A stretch of 28,349 bases of DNA, from contig CAZVNZ010000035.1 of the NCBI GenBank assembly GCA_964628515.1, positions 1-28,349 of the forward strand. Direction: 5' to 3'. Positions 6,567 through 15,138 of the stretch are shown one piece after another. Numbering within the stretch: position 1 is the first letter of the stretch; each line of letters opens with the position of its first letter. The notes under the pieces were generated by a model that was not told the origin of the DNA, searched no databases, and worked only from the letters and a program-made list of their open reading frames with translations. Source of the DNA: CAZVNZ01 sp964628515. Lineage in GTDB: Bacteria; Bacillota; Clostridia; Christensenellales; Christensenellaceae. The translations under genes and the position numbers were made by a program.

Positions 6567-7312
6567 GTTGTATTATTGCAATTTCCGGTAAAGGCGGTGT
6601 TGGAAAAACAACCATTTCCGCACTTTTTATAAAAGAGCTTGTAAGGATGAAAAAAACCCCCGTACTTGCCATAGACGCAGACCCTAACAGTTGTCTTGAT
6701 AACCTACTTGGAGTGGAAGTAAAATCCTCCATAGGAAGTGCAAGAGAAAGTGTTAAGGAAGAGGCACAAAATGCGGCTATATCCAAGCAGGAGCTGTTAA
6801 AGCTAAAAATTGCGGAAGGGTTGGTAGAGCAAAACGGTTACGATTTAATTTCTATGGGCAGGCCCGAAGGGGCAGGGTGCTACTGCTATGCAAATAATGT
6901 ACTAAAAGGTGCAATACAAGAGCTTGCAGGTGCTTACCCATATGTAGTTTTGGATAACGAGGCAGGGCTTGAAAACCTATCTCGCCGTATAGTAACGGAA
7001 GTGGATTCTCTACTTTTGGTTTCCGATGCCTCTAACGCAGGGCTTAAAACCTTAATGCGTCTTTACGATTTAGCAAAAGAGATGAACGTAAGCTACAAAA
7101 AACTGTATGTGGTTATAAACCGTGTACGCAAAGACGGCGACGTAAAACTGGTAGAGGACATTAAAAATTACACAAATGCAAACGAAGTTATGCTACTCCC
7201 CTACGATGAAGAAATAGCCATGTGCGCAGAAAACGGAGATAACATCTTTACAGTTAAGGAAGACAACGTAGTTTGCAAAAAAATAGCAGAATTAATTAAT
7301 AAGATAATATAG
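6563..7312 (+). CDS. Second CooC/AcsF-type maturation ATPase
   Basis: A 249-residue paralogue of the preceding protein. It has Walker A GKGGVGKTT near the N-terminus, IDADPNSCLDNLLG as switch I, and Cys106-Tyr-Cys108 in AGCYCYANN as the metal-binding pair. The DNEAGLENLSRR segment matches the CooC switch II region. Acetogens often carry more than one CooC-like ATPase in the acs cluster, one serving CODH and another (AcsF) serving the nickel-containing A-cluster of acetyl-CoA synthase; which protein does which cannot be told from sequence alone. It starts inside the stop of the first ATPase gene and precedes acsA by 27 bases. Confidence 0.88.
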   Translation: MSCIIAISGKGGVGKTTISALFIKELVRMKKTPVLAIDADPNSCLDNLLGVEVKSSIGSARESVKEEAQNAAISKQELLKLKIAEGLVEQNGYDLISMGRPEGAGCYCYANNVLKGAIQELAGAYPYVVLDNEAGLENLSRRIVTEVDSLLLVSDASNAGLKTLMRLYDLAKEMNVSYKKLYVVINRVRKDGDVKLVEDIKNYTNANEVMLLPYDEEIAMCAENGDNIFTVKEDNVVCKKIAELINKII

Positions 7313-7339
7313 GTTACATATTGTAAGAAAGGAGAAAAT

Positions 7340-9280
7340 ATGAGCGAAGTACAAAACTTTGAAAGTAAAGTTAGTGATGTGGCATCAGTAGAAATGATGT
7401 GTAAGGCTCAATGCGATTGCGTTGATACTTGTTTTGATCGCTACGAGACACAAAAAAATCAATGTTTATTCGGCAAAAGCGGTGTGTGCTGTAAAATATG
7501 CCACATGGGTCCTTGCAGAATAACAAAGAAATCACCAAAAGGTATTTGCGGTGCAGATGCAGACACAATAGTTGCAAGAAACTATTTAAGAGAGGTAGTG
7601 GGAGGTACGGCCGCTCACTCGGATCACGGCAGACATCTTGCGCTACTGTTTAAAAGAGTTGCTCACGGAGAAGGTAACGGATACGAAATTAAAGACGAAA
7701 AGGCTTTAAAGTATGCCGCTAAACTCTACGGTGTAGAAACTCAAGACAGAACAGTAAACGAAATTGCAATAGAGCTTGCAGAAATTTTCTTAGGCGAGTT
7801 TTCTTGTCAGGAGGATTATTTAAAAACCTTATACTTAGCTCCGGAAAAAACAAGAGCAGTTTGGGAAAGTACAAAAATTATGCCTTACGGTGTAGACAGA
7901 ATGTGTGTAGAAGCAATGCACAGAACTCATATGGGCGTAGACCACGACTATAAAAGCCTCTTAATGCACGCATTTAGAACATCTTTAACAGACGGTTGGG
8001 GCGGTTCAAGAGTGGCATCCATAGTATCGGATATTTTATTCGGAACTCCTAAGGCTTTGCGTGCATCCGTAAACTTAGGCGTACTAAAAGAAGATACGGT
8101 AAACGTAATAATACATGGTCACGAGCCTGTACTTTCGGATATGCTTGCAATAGCAATCAACGATCCGGAAATCAAGGAATACGCAAGTAAAGCAGGCGCA
8201 ACGGGTGTAACCCTTGCAGGTATCTGCTGTACTGCAAACGAAATTTTAATGCGTCACGGTGTGCCCGTTGCAGGTAACTTCCTACAACAAGAGCTTGCCA
8301 TTGTTACAGGCGCAGTAGAAATGATGGTTGTAGACGTACAATGCATTATGCCAAGCTTACCCGAGGTTGCGGCTAAATATCACACAGAAGTAGTATCCAC
8401 CGTAGAAATGGCTAAAACCATTGGTGCTACCGCTTTTGAGTTTGATGAAGAGCGTCCTATGGAAAGCGCAAAAGACATTTTAAAGCGTGCAATAGACAAC
8501 TTTAAAAACAGAGATAAGGCAAAGGTTAAAATACCGGCAGAGAAAAAGCCTATGATAGCCGGCTTTAGCGTAAACGAAATTAAATATATGTTAGGCGGAA
8601 CTTACAGACCATCCTTCAGACCTCTAAACGATGCAATTATTGCAAACCGTATTTTTGGTGTGGTAGGCATAGTTGGCTGTAACAACCCTAAAATGAAAAC
8701 AGACGATTACGGCAACGTACTCGTAAAAGAACTAATTAAGAGAAACGTACTTGTATTAGAAACGGGCTGTAGCGCAATAGGCTCAGGTAAAGCAGGTATG
8801 CTTACACCCGAGGCGGCTATGGAATTTGCAGGACCCGGTCTTAAAGAGATTTGCGAAACTGTTGGTATTCCACCCGTACTACACTTAGGCAGTTGCGTAG
8901 ACAACTCAAGAATACTTGAGGCGGCAAGCGAAATTGTTTGGGAAGGCGGACTTGGAGATGTACTGGCAGGCTTACCCGCAGTTGGTGTTGCACCCGAGTG
9001 GATGAGCGAGAAAGCCGTTGCAATCGGCTGTTACTTTGTAGCATCCGGCGTAGATGTTGTTTTAGGACAACCCTTCCACATCGAAGGCTCGGAAAACGTT
9101 TCTAACTACTTATACAAAGAGACAAAAGAAATTTTCGGCGGTTCGTTCCACTATATTGCAGATCCTATGGAAGCGGTAGAAAGCATTATGGCAATTCTTA
9201 ACGATGCAAGAGAAAAATTAGGCATCAACAAGAAAGCCGAAAGAAAACTTTTCGATATGAAAGATAGGAGGGATCTATAA
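7340..9280 (+). CDS. acsA: Carbon monoxide dehydrogenase catalytic subunit (AcsA/CooS)
   Basis: A 646-residue Ni-Fe CODH that interconverts CO and CO2 at the C-cluster and passes CO through a tunnel to acetyl-CoA synthase. The N-terminus has the cysteine cluster for the intersubunit and B clusters (Cys21, 25, 27, 31, 42, 50, 51, 54, 59, ending CHMGPCR). C-cluster ligands are all present: His261 in IHGHEPVLSD, the GICCT pair at 296-297, Cys335 in DVQC, Cys447 in GCNNPK, Cys477 in TGCSAIG and Cys519 in GSCVDNSR. Spacing follows characterised CODHs, apart from a loop about eight residues shorter between the last two. Length is normal. Its neighbours are two CooC ATPases and ACS, so it belongs to a CODH/ACS complex rather than a free-standing CO oxidiser. 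It overlaps the next gene by one base (TAATG). Confidence 0.96.
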   Translation: MSEVQNFESKVSDVASVEMMCKAQCDCVDTCFDRYETQKNQCLFGKSGVCCKICHMGPCRITKKSPKGICGADADTIVARNYLREVVGGTAAHSDHGRHLALLFKRVAHGEGNGYEIKDEKALKYAAKLYGVETQDRTVNEIAIELAEIFLGEFSCQEDYLKTLYLAPEKTRAVWESTKIMPYGVDRMCVEAMHRTHMGVDHDYKSLLMHAFRTSLTDGWGGSRVASIVSDILFGTPKALRASVNLGVLKEDTVNVIIHGHEPVLSDMLAIAINDPEIKEYASKAGATGVTLAGICCTANEILMRHGVPVAGNFLQQELAIVTGAVEMMVVDVQCIMPSLPEVAAKYHTEVVSTVEMAKTIGATAFEFDEERPMESAKDILKRAIDNFKNRDKAKVKIPAEKKPMIAGFSVNEIKYMLGGTYRPSFRPLNDAIIANRIFGVVGIVGCNNPKMKTDDYGNVLVKELIKRNVLVLETGCSAIGSGKAGMLTPEAAMEFAGPGLKEICETVGIPPVLHLGSCVDNSRILEAASEIVWEGGLGDVLAGLPAVGVAPEWMSEKAVAIGCYFVASGVDVVLGQPFHIEGSENVSNYLYKETKEIFGGSFHYIADPMEAVESIMAILNDAREKLGINKKAERKLFDMKDRRDL

Positions 9281-12200
9281 TGTCTAAACTGATATGTAGC
9301 AGTGCTATTTTAGGTGCTATTGATTGGGTAAATCAGGCAGAAGATATGGTTAAAAAAGCCATTGCGGAAAAAGGAGCAGATCATCCTGTTGGTTTTCCGG
9401 ATACATTTTACTATCTGCCGGTTATATATTCCTTCACAGGCAAAAAGATGGAAAAACTTGCAGATTTAGAAGAGATTTTAAAAGATGCAAGGCAGTTACT
9501 TCCCGAAACTATTACAGAAACAATGTGGCTACCTTACCTTGGTAAAACCCTTGATGCAGGTGTTGCGGCATTATTTGCTTGCGAAGTAATAGAGGCTTGC
9601 AAATACATAATTGGGCCAAACCCAATAGACGGTATATTCTTAGGCGCAGCCAACGACGTTATAATGCGTGAGCGTGGTATAGAGTTTGTTGACGGCTCTG
9701 CTCCCGGATTTGCGGCTATTACAGGTGCGGCTCCGGATAACAAAACAGCGGTTAAAATTGCAAAAGAATTACAAGAGAAAAACCTATATGTATTTATGGG
9801 TGGTAGCACAAACGGCGTTCAATTTGCAGAGCAATTAGCGGCAGAGGGTGTTCAATTAGGTTGGGAAACACGTCTTGTACCTTTCGGTAAAGATGTTTCT
9901 TCCTTAATATATGCTCTCGGATTTGCAAACAGAGCGGCGCTATCTTTCGGTGGTGTATCCCCCGGAGATTACGAAGCTAACTTAAAATACAACAAGAACA
10001 GAATATTTGCGTTCGTACTTGCCTTTGGCGAAGTTACAAACGACAAATATGCGGCAGCCGCAGGTGCAATAAACTACGGTTTCCCAACTATTGCGGATAC
10101 GGATATTCCGGAAATTCTACCCACAGGTGTTTGTACTTACGAGCACGTTGTATCTAATGTTGCGCACGAGCAAATGGTAGAAAAAGCACTTGAAGTTCGT
10201 GGTTGCAAAATCAAAATTACTAAGGTTCCTATTCCTGTGGCTTACGGTCCTGCTTTTGAAGGTGAAAGAATACGTAAAGAAAACACAAGAGTGGAATTTG
10301 GCGGAAACAAAACGGATGCTTTCGAGTATGTTACGAGTGTGGAGATAGATGCCATCAACGACGGCGATATCGAAATTATCGGTAAAGACATAGACGAAGT
10401 AGAGCCGGGTACTGCACTACCTCTCGCAATTTGGGTAGAGGTTGCAGGACGTAAAATGCAATCGGACTTCGAGCCCATTTTGGAAAGACAAATACATCAC
10501 CTTGTAAACGGTGCAGAAGGTATTTGGCATATGGGTCAAAGAGATATCGTGTGGACACGTGTATCTCAAGACGGTTTCGATAAAGGCTTACGTTTAAGAC
10601 ACTACGGCGAAATTCTCCACGCAAAACTGCTTTCCGACTATCCTGCAATCGTAGATAAAGTTAAAGTTACTTTAATTACAGACCCGGACCTTGTTGCAGA
10701 AAGATTAGCGGAAGCAAGAGCAGTATACGATATGCGTAACAGACGTTTGGAAGCTATGACAGACGAGAGCGTAGATATTTTCTACTCCTGCTTGCTGTGT
10801 CAATCCTTTGCACCAAACCACGTTTGTATTATAACCCCAGAAAGACTTGGTCTTTGCGGAGCGTACAACTGGCTTGACGGTAAAGCGGCTTACGAAATAG
10901 ACGAGACAGGTGCTAACCAACCGGTTAAAAAGGGCGAGTGCTTAGATGCCGAAAAGGGTATTTGGGCAGACATTAACGAGTACGTTTACCTAAACAGCCA
11001 TAAAGCAATAAAAGAGTTTGCGGCTTACTCCATTATGGATAAACCTATGACAAGTTGCGGTTGTTTTGAGGTAATTGTAGCATATGTTCCCGAGTGTAAC
11101 GGCGTAATGATAGTAAACAGAGAATACCTAAACGATACTCCGGTAGGTATGACATTCTCTAGCCTTGCAGGTAATGTAGGCGGTGGTATGCAAACACCCG
11201 GATTTATCGGTTGCGGTAAAGTTTACTTAACATCACGTAAATTCTTATCCGCTGAAGGCGGTTTTGAGAGAATAGTTTGGATGCCCAAAGAATTAAAAGA
11301 CTTACTTGGAGACGACCTTAAAAAGCGTCTTGAAGAAAAGGGTTGCCCCGAACTGTTAGACAAAATAGCAGACGAAACAGTTGCGGTTTCCGCAGAAGAA
11401 GTTTTGGAATACATGAAGAAGGTGGATCACCCTGCACTAAAACTAAAAGATATGACAGAATACGTTGGAAGTGTGGAAGAAGATGCTCCTAAAGCAACAT
11501 CCAAAAAAGCGGAAGCAAAAGAAGAAGCAGTTACAGAGGAAGTTGTTACAACCACCGCAGGCGATATTGAAGCTATTAAAGCGGAAGTACGTGCGGACGT
11601 AACAAAAGAAATTGTAAACAGCATTATAAATGTACTATCCTCTCAATTCTTAGGCACAGCACCAATGATGCCTATGGCAGGAGCAGCTACAGGAGATGCA
11701 CAAGCACAATCTGCACCAATCGTTAGCGCTAAAGACATTGCGGCTAAAATTACAACATTCGATGTAAGAGAAGACGCATGCGAGCTACCTATTTGGGAAG
11801 TTAAATTAGGCGCAACCAAAGAGCAAGGCGGTACAAGAGGCAAAACCATAACAATAGGCGGAGAAACCTGTATGCCATTCCATTTATGGGAGGGTAAGGT
11901 ACCTAACAGACCTGTTGTAGCTATGGAAGTATTTGACAGCGTTTCGGAAAAATATCCCGAAGAGCTACGTAAAATATTTGGCGAGCTTGTACACAATCCG
12001 GCAGATATGGCTAAAGAGTGCATAGACAAATACGGCGCAGATTTAATCTCCGTACGTCTTGACGGCACACATCCGGAAAGAGGAGACAAAAACGCTCAAG
12101 AAGCCGTAGATGTTGTGGGCAAGGTACTAAAAGCGGTAGATGTTCCTTTAATTATTACAGGACACAGCCACTTTGACAAAAACAACGAAGTTATGAAGGC

Positions 12201-12729
12201 GGTTGCCCAAGCATATGCAGGAGAAAACCTACTGTTTAACTGGGTAGAGCAAGATAACTATAAAACAATAGCAGGTGCGGCTATGGCTTACGGGCACAGC
12301 GTTGTTGCTCAAGCACCTATTGACGTTAATATTTCCAAGCAGTTAAATATATTGCTGACAAATATGGACTTCAAGAAAGAAAATATAATAATGGATCCTA
12401 TGACAAGTGCAGTTGGCTACGGTATAGAGTACACTTACTCCGTTATGGAGCGTATAAGACTCACCGCATTAAATGGCGATGCAATGCTATGCGGACCAAT
12501 GCTTGTAAATGCAGGTTACGAATGTTCTAAACTAAAAGAATCCAAAGCACCGCAAGCGGATTATCCGCTATGGGGCGACTTAGGGCAAAGACTTGCACTT
12601 TGGGAAATATCCACAGCAAATACGCTGTTATATTCCGGCGCAGACCTACTTATAATGTACCACCCGGAAGCACTAAAAGCAATAAAGCAAAATATCTTTG
12701 ATTTATTGGGATTAAAAGGAGGTAAATAA
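9280..12729 (+). CDS. acsB-acsD: Acetyl-CoA synthase fused to corrinoid protein small subunit (AcsB-AcsD)
   Basis: A 1149-residue fusion of two proteins that are usually separate. Residues 1-725 are acetyl-CoA synthase, which joins CO, a methyl group and CoA. The A-cluster ligands are intact: Cys504, Cys507, Cys516 and Cys526 (C-x2-C-x8-C-x9-C) bind the Fe4S4 cubane, and Cys593-Gly594-Cys595 holds the distal nickel. Spacing is the same as in the Moorella enzyme, two residues shifted. Residues about 840-1149 are a complete AcsD/CdhD TIM-barrel, the small subunit of the corrinoid iron-sulfur protein, from KLGATKEQGGTRGKT through YGIEYTYSVMERIRL to LLIMYHPEA. Between them is a linker of about 114 residues: a Lys/Glu/Ala-rich stretch (726-760), a likely amphipathic helix (761-792) and a Met/Pro/Ala-rich stretch (793-816). 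No stop codon or ribosome site separates the halves. In-frame ATGs at 11665, 11668 and 11674 could in principle start a separate AcsD, but no good Shine-Dalgarno sequence precedes them. Confidence 0.93.
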   Translation: MSKLICSSAILGAIDWVNQAEDMVKKAIAEKGADHPVGFPDTFYYLPVIYSFTGKKMEKLADLEEILKDARQLLPETITETMWLPYLGKTLDAGVAALFACEVIEACKYIIGPNPIDGIFLGAANDVIMRERGIEFVDGSAPGFAAITGAAPDNKTAVKIAKELQEKNLYVFMGGSTNGVQFAEQLAAEGVQLGWETRLVPFGKDVSSLIYALGFANRAALSFGGVSPGDYEANLKYNKNRIFAFVLAFGEVTNDKYAAAAGAINYGFPTIADTDIPEILPTGVCTYEHVVSNVAHEQMVEKALEVRGCKIKITKVPIPVAYGPAFEGERIRKENTRVEFGGNKTDAFEYVTSVEIDAINDGDIEIIGKDIDEVEPGTALPLAIWVEVAGRKMQSDFEPILERQIHHLVNGAEGIWHMGQRDIVWTRVSQDGFDKGLRLRHYGEILHAKLLSDYPAIVDKVKVTLITDPDLVAERLAEARAVYDMRNRRLEAMTDESVDIFYSCLLCQSFAPNHVCIITPERLGLCGAYNWLDGKAAYEIDETGANQPVKKGECLDAEKGIWADINEYVYLNSHKAIKEFAAYSIMDKPMTSCGCFEVIVAYVPECNGVMIVNREYLNDTPVGMTFSSLAGNVGGGMQTPGFIGCGKVYLTSRKFLSAEGGFERIVWMPKELKDLLGDDLKKRLEEKGCPELLDKIADETVAVSAEEVLEYMKKVDHPALKLKDMTEYVGSVEEDAPKATSKKAEAKEEAVTEEVVTTTAGDIEAIKAEVRADVTKEIVNSIINVLSSQFLGTAPMMPMAGAATGDAQAQSAPIVSAKDIAAKITTFDVREDACELPIWEVKLGATKEQGGTRGKTITIGGETCMPFHLWEGKVPNRPVVAMEVFDSVSEKYPEELRKIFGELVHNPADMAKECIDKYGADLISVRLDGTHPERGDKNAQEAVDVVGKVLKAVDVPLIITGHSHFDKNNEVMKAVAQAYAGENLLFNWVEQDNYKTIAGAAMAYGHSVVAQAPIDVNISKQLNILLTNMDFKKENIIMDPMTSAVGYGIEYTYSVMERIRLTALNGDAMLCGPMLVNAGYECSKLKESKAPQADYPLWGDLGQRLALWEISTANTLLYSGADLLIMYHPEALKAIKQNIFDLLGLKGGK

Positions 12730-12731
12730 TA

Positions 12732-14048
12732 ATGGCACTAACCGGTTTACAAATTCAAAAGCTTTTGCCAAAAACAAACTGTAAAGAGTGCGGAGCAAAC
12801 ACATGTCTTGCGTTTGCTATGAAATTGGCATCACAAAAAGCAGAACTATCAGAGTGTCCTTACGCTTCCGATGAGGCTAAAGAAATACTTGGAGCGGCAA
12901 GCGAACCTCCTGTAAAAACAATAACCATTGGCGAAGAAAAAGTAGGCGGAGAAACGGTGCTTTTCAGACACGAAAAAACTTTTGTTAATCAAACATTGCT
13001 GTCTATAAACATCAACGATAACGATGCAGATGCAAAAACGGTGTTAGAAAAGGTAAGAGATTACAAACTGGAGAAAGTAGGAGAAATCCTAACCATATCC
13101 GCTATTTGCGTAACCAAAAAAGACGGCGGAGCAAAATTTGTAGAAGCCGTAAAACTTGCTAAAGACATTACAGGACTGCCCGTAATACTAAACACTTGCG
13201 ACGCAGGAGAGGTAAAAGAGGCGGCTGCCGTACTTAAAGGTACAAACAGTTTAATTGCCAACGTTTGCCCGGAATGCGCAGACGAGTACAAAGCTATTGC
13301 GGTAGAAAACGGTATGGCTATGGCAATTTGCGGAAACAGTATAGACGATATTTTTAAGACTACCGCAAAACTGAAAGAAGGCGGATTTAACAACTTAGTG
13401 TTGCAGTTTGGCGCAAAATCCATATTGGAAGCATTTGCTCTAAACATTATTGCAAGACGTGCGGCTTTTGATTCCGTTAAGGAAATGGGCTACCCAACCT
13501 TAGCTATAATTGAGGGCACGGATGTAAACGACATCGTAATTAAAGCAAGCAACGAAATTAATAAATACGGTGGTATTTGCGTACTTCCAATATTTAATGA
13601 AGCTGTGTTAAATGCTTTGATGACACTTCGTCTAAACATCTATACAGACCCACAAAAACCAATACAGGTAGAGCCTCAGGTTTACCCAATAGGCGAGCCG
13701 GACGCAAACTCTCCTGTGTTTGTAACAACAAACTTCTCCCTTACATACTTTCTTGTTTCGGGAGAAATCGAAAACAGCGGCATAAGCGCACATTTGGTAA
13801 TACCCGAGTGCGAAGGCTTTTCCGTACTTACGGCATGGTCTGCGGGAAAATTCTCCGGCGGTCATATTGCAAAGTTTGTTAAGGAAATGGGCTTAGACGA
13901 GTCCCAAAAGAACAAAACAATTATTATCCCTGGCTACGTTTCCCAAATAAGCGGAGAGGTAGAGGAAGGCTTACCCGGCTGGAAGGTTATGGTTGGTCCT
14001 CAAGAAGCAGGCGATATAGAAAGTTTTGTAAAGCTTATGCTTAAATAA
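12732..14048 (+). CDS. acsC: Corrinoid iron-sulfur protein large subunit (AcsC)
   Basis: A 438-residue large (gamma) subunit of the corrinoid iron-sulfur protein, which carries the methyl group on cobamide to the A-cluster. Residues 1-60 hold the Fe4S4 domain with Cys17, Cys20, Cys25 and Cys42, the same spacing as in Moorella AcsC. A TIM-barrel fills the middle, and the C-terminal domain (about 320-438), with LVIPECEGFSVLTAWSAGKFSGG and IIIPGYVSQISGEVEE, is the corrinoid-binding region. Its usual partner AcsD is here the C-terminal module of the preceding protein. The start is two bases after the previous stop, with an AAAGGAGG ribosome site. It is the last gene of the operon, followed by a terminator. 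Confidence 0.95.
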   Translation: MALTGLQIQKLLPKTNCKECGANTCLAFAMKLASQKAELSECPYASDEAKEILGAASEPPVKTITIGEEKVGGETVLFRHEKTFVNQTLLSININDNDADAKTVLEKVRDYKLEKVGEILTISAICVTKKDGGAKFVEAVKLAKDITGLPVILNTCDAGEVKEAAAVLKGTNSLIANVCPECADEYKAIAVENGMAMAICGNSIDDIFKTTAKLKEGGFNNLVLQFGAKSILEAFALNIIARRAAFDSVKEMGYPTLAIIEGTDVNDIVIKASNEINKYGGICVLPIFNEAVLNALMTLRLNIYTDPQKPIQVEPQVYPIGEPDANSPVFVTTNFSLTYFLVSGEIENSGISAHLVIPECEGFSVLTAWSAGKFSGGHIAKFVKEMGLDESQKNKTIIIPGYVSQISGEVEEGLPGWKVMVGPQEAGDIESFVKLMLK

Positions 14049-14084
14049 CTCTACCAAAATTAATATCTAAATAATAAAAACAAC

Positions 14085-14118
14085 AAGAGGCGGTTTAATT
14101 AGTTTAAACCGTCTTTTG
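14085..14118 (+). terminator. Terminator of the CODH/ACS operon
   Basis: A 14-bp stem (14085-14098 / 14104-14117, with two G-T pairs) has GGCGGTTTAA as its core and a five-base loop. The 3' arm ends in CTTTTG. It lies about 40 bases after the acsC stop and is the only strong hairpin before the next promoter. Confidence 0.8.
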
Positions 14119-14164
14119 TAATGCAATCCCACCTAAAAAAAATTTATCAAACCATCAGCATAAT

Positions 14165-14193
14165 TTGCAAAACCCATAAAATTATGTTAAAAT
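14165..14193 (+). promoter_or_regulatory. kdpE promoter (extended -10)
   Basis: TTGCAA (14165-14170) and TAAAAT (14188-14193) are 17 bases apart, with a TG dinucleotide (14185-14186) giving an extended -10, TGTTAAAAT. It lies about 30 bases before the kdpE start, and a terminator separates it from the upstream operon. Confidence 0.6.
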
Positions 14194-14221
14194 AAACTAT
14201 CAAACAAAAAGGATATATAAG

Positions 14222-14905
14222 GTGAACGACAAAACGGTTTTAATTATTGAAGACGATACCAGCATACAAAATTTTTTAAGGCTGTCTTTAAAAACAAACG
14301 GCTACAAAACCATAGAAAGCGAGACAGGCTTAGGTGGTATAGCTTTATTTATGGCAAATAATCCGGATTTAATTCTGCTTGATTTAGGTTTGCCGGATAT
14401 AGACGGCATGCAGGTTTTAGAGCAGATACGGCGTAGCAGTAACGTACCCGTGGTAATAGTTTCCGCAAGAGGACAGGAAAAAGAAAAGGTTTTTGCCTTA
14501 GATTTAGGTGCGGACGACTACCTAACAAAGCCTTTTGGGGTACAAGAGTTACTTGCACGAATACGTGTGGCGCTACGCAAATCCAAGCCCACGGCGCTTA
14601 GAAAAGAGTTTAGTTTAGACACTTTGCATATAGATATAGACAAGCGCAAAGTAAAGGTAGGGGGGGAAGAAATCCACCTAACGCCTTTAGAATACAAGAT
14701 GATGATACTTTTTATAGAAAATGCGGGCAAGGTGCTTACCCACAAGTTTATACAAAAGGAGGTTTGGGGTTACGAAACGGGGGACGACTACCAAACTTTA
14801 CGGGTGTTTATGGCAAATATCCGCAAAAAAATTGAGGTTAATTCCGCTTGCCCCAGATTTATTATCACAGAGATGGGTGTGGGGTATCGGTTTGCGGATG
14901 AGTGA
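14222..14905 (+). CDS. kdpE: KdpE-type response regulator (OmpR family)
   Basis: A 227-residue OmpR/PhoB-type regulator with a receiver domain (residues 1-120) and a winged-helix DNA-binding domain (about 128-225). The phospho-acceptor is Asp54 in LILLDLGLPDIDG, with Asp11-Asp12 in IEDD, the switch threonine/serine region VVIVSARG, and the Lys in DYLTKPFG. The C-terminal segment LTPLEYKMMILF...TLRVFMANIRKKIE...GVGYRF is typical of OmpR winged helices. The start is GTG with AAAAGGA eight bases before it. The assignment to Kdp rests on the KdpE-like sequence and on the kdp genes that follow. It stands alone ahead of a TPR gene and about 5.7 kb from its presumed kinase KdpD, an unusual split. 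Confidence 0.85.
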   Translation: MNDKTVLIIEDDTSIQNFLRLSLKTNGYKTIESETGLGGIALFMANNPDLILLDLGLPDIDGMQVLEQIRRSSNVPVVIVSARGQEKEKVFALDLGADDYLTKPFGVQELLARIRVALRKSKPTALRKEFSLDTLHIDIDKRKVKVGGEEIHLTPLEYKMMILFIENAGKVLTHKFIQKEVWGYETGDDYQTLRVFMANIRKKIEVNSACPRFIITEMGVGYRFADE

Positions 14906-15138
14906 TTTTAGTGGTTAGTGATTAGTTATTTGGGTATTCCTTTGGGGGCACTCTTTCTAATTTCAAAAAGTTGGTTTTCTTTTGGTTCTTTTCTTTTTTC
15001 TAAAAGAAAAGAACAAGAAAAAAAGGAATACCAAAAAAATCTTTATAACATATTAATATCCACCTATTTTTTATAAATGGTAACTTAATATGTTTTTTAT
15101 TATTATATATATAAGGGAAAGGGGTAAAAGGAGTTAGA
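14906..15138. repeat. Heptamer repeats and long hairpin after kdpE
   Basis: Three degenerate heptamers, TTAGTGG TTAGTGA TTAGTTA (14908-14928), begin three bases after the kdpE stop. Next come GGTATTCC (14933-14940), a strand-reversed copy of a segment also found after kdpD (CTCTTTCTAATTTC, 14951-14964), a perfect 13-bp hairpin GTTCTTTTCTTTT / AAAAGAAAAGAAC (14985-15014) with a four-base loop, and the inverted partner GGAATACC (15025-15032). The whole looks like a small non-coding repeat element. The hairpin may also act as a terminator. Promoter-like AT-rich sequence follows up to the TPR gene. Confidence 0.7.

Noticed and set aside
11643..12089. 148-codon minus-strand frame opposite the AcsD module
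   Set aside because: It is an antisense shadow of the fusion gene with no ribosome site and no recognisable domain.
9280..12729. AcsB-AcsD fusion as a sequencing error that removed a stop codon
   Set aside because: The linker of about 114 codons stays open and has protein-like composition, and no Shine-Dalgarno site plus start precedes AcsD. One wrong base would not create this arrangement, although only resequencing can exclude it fully.
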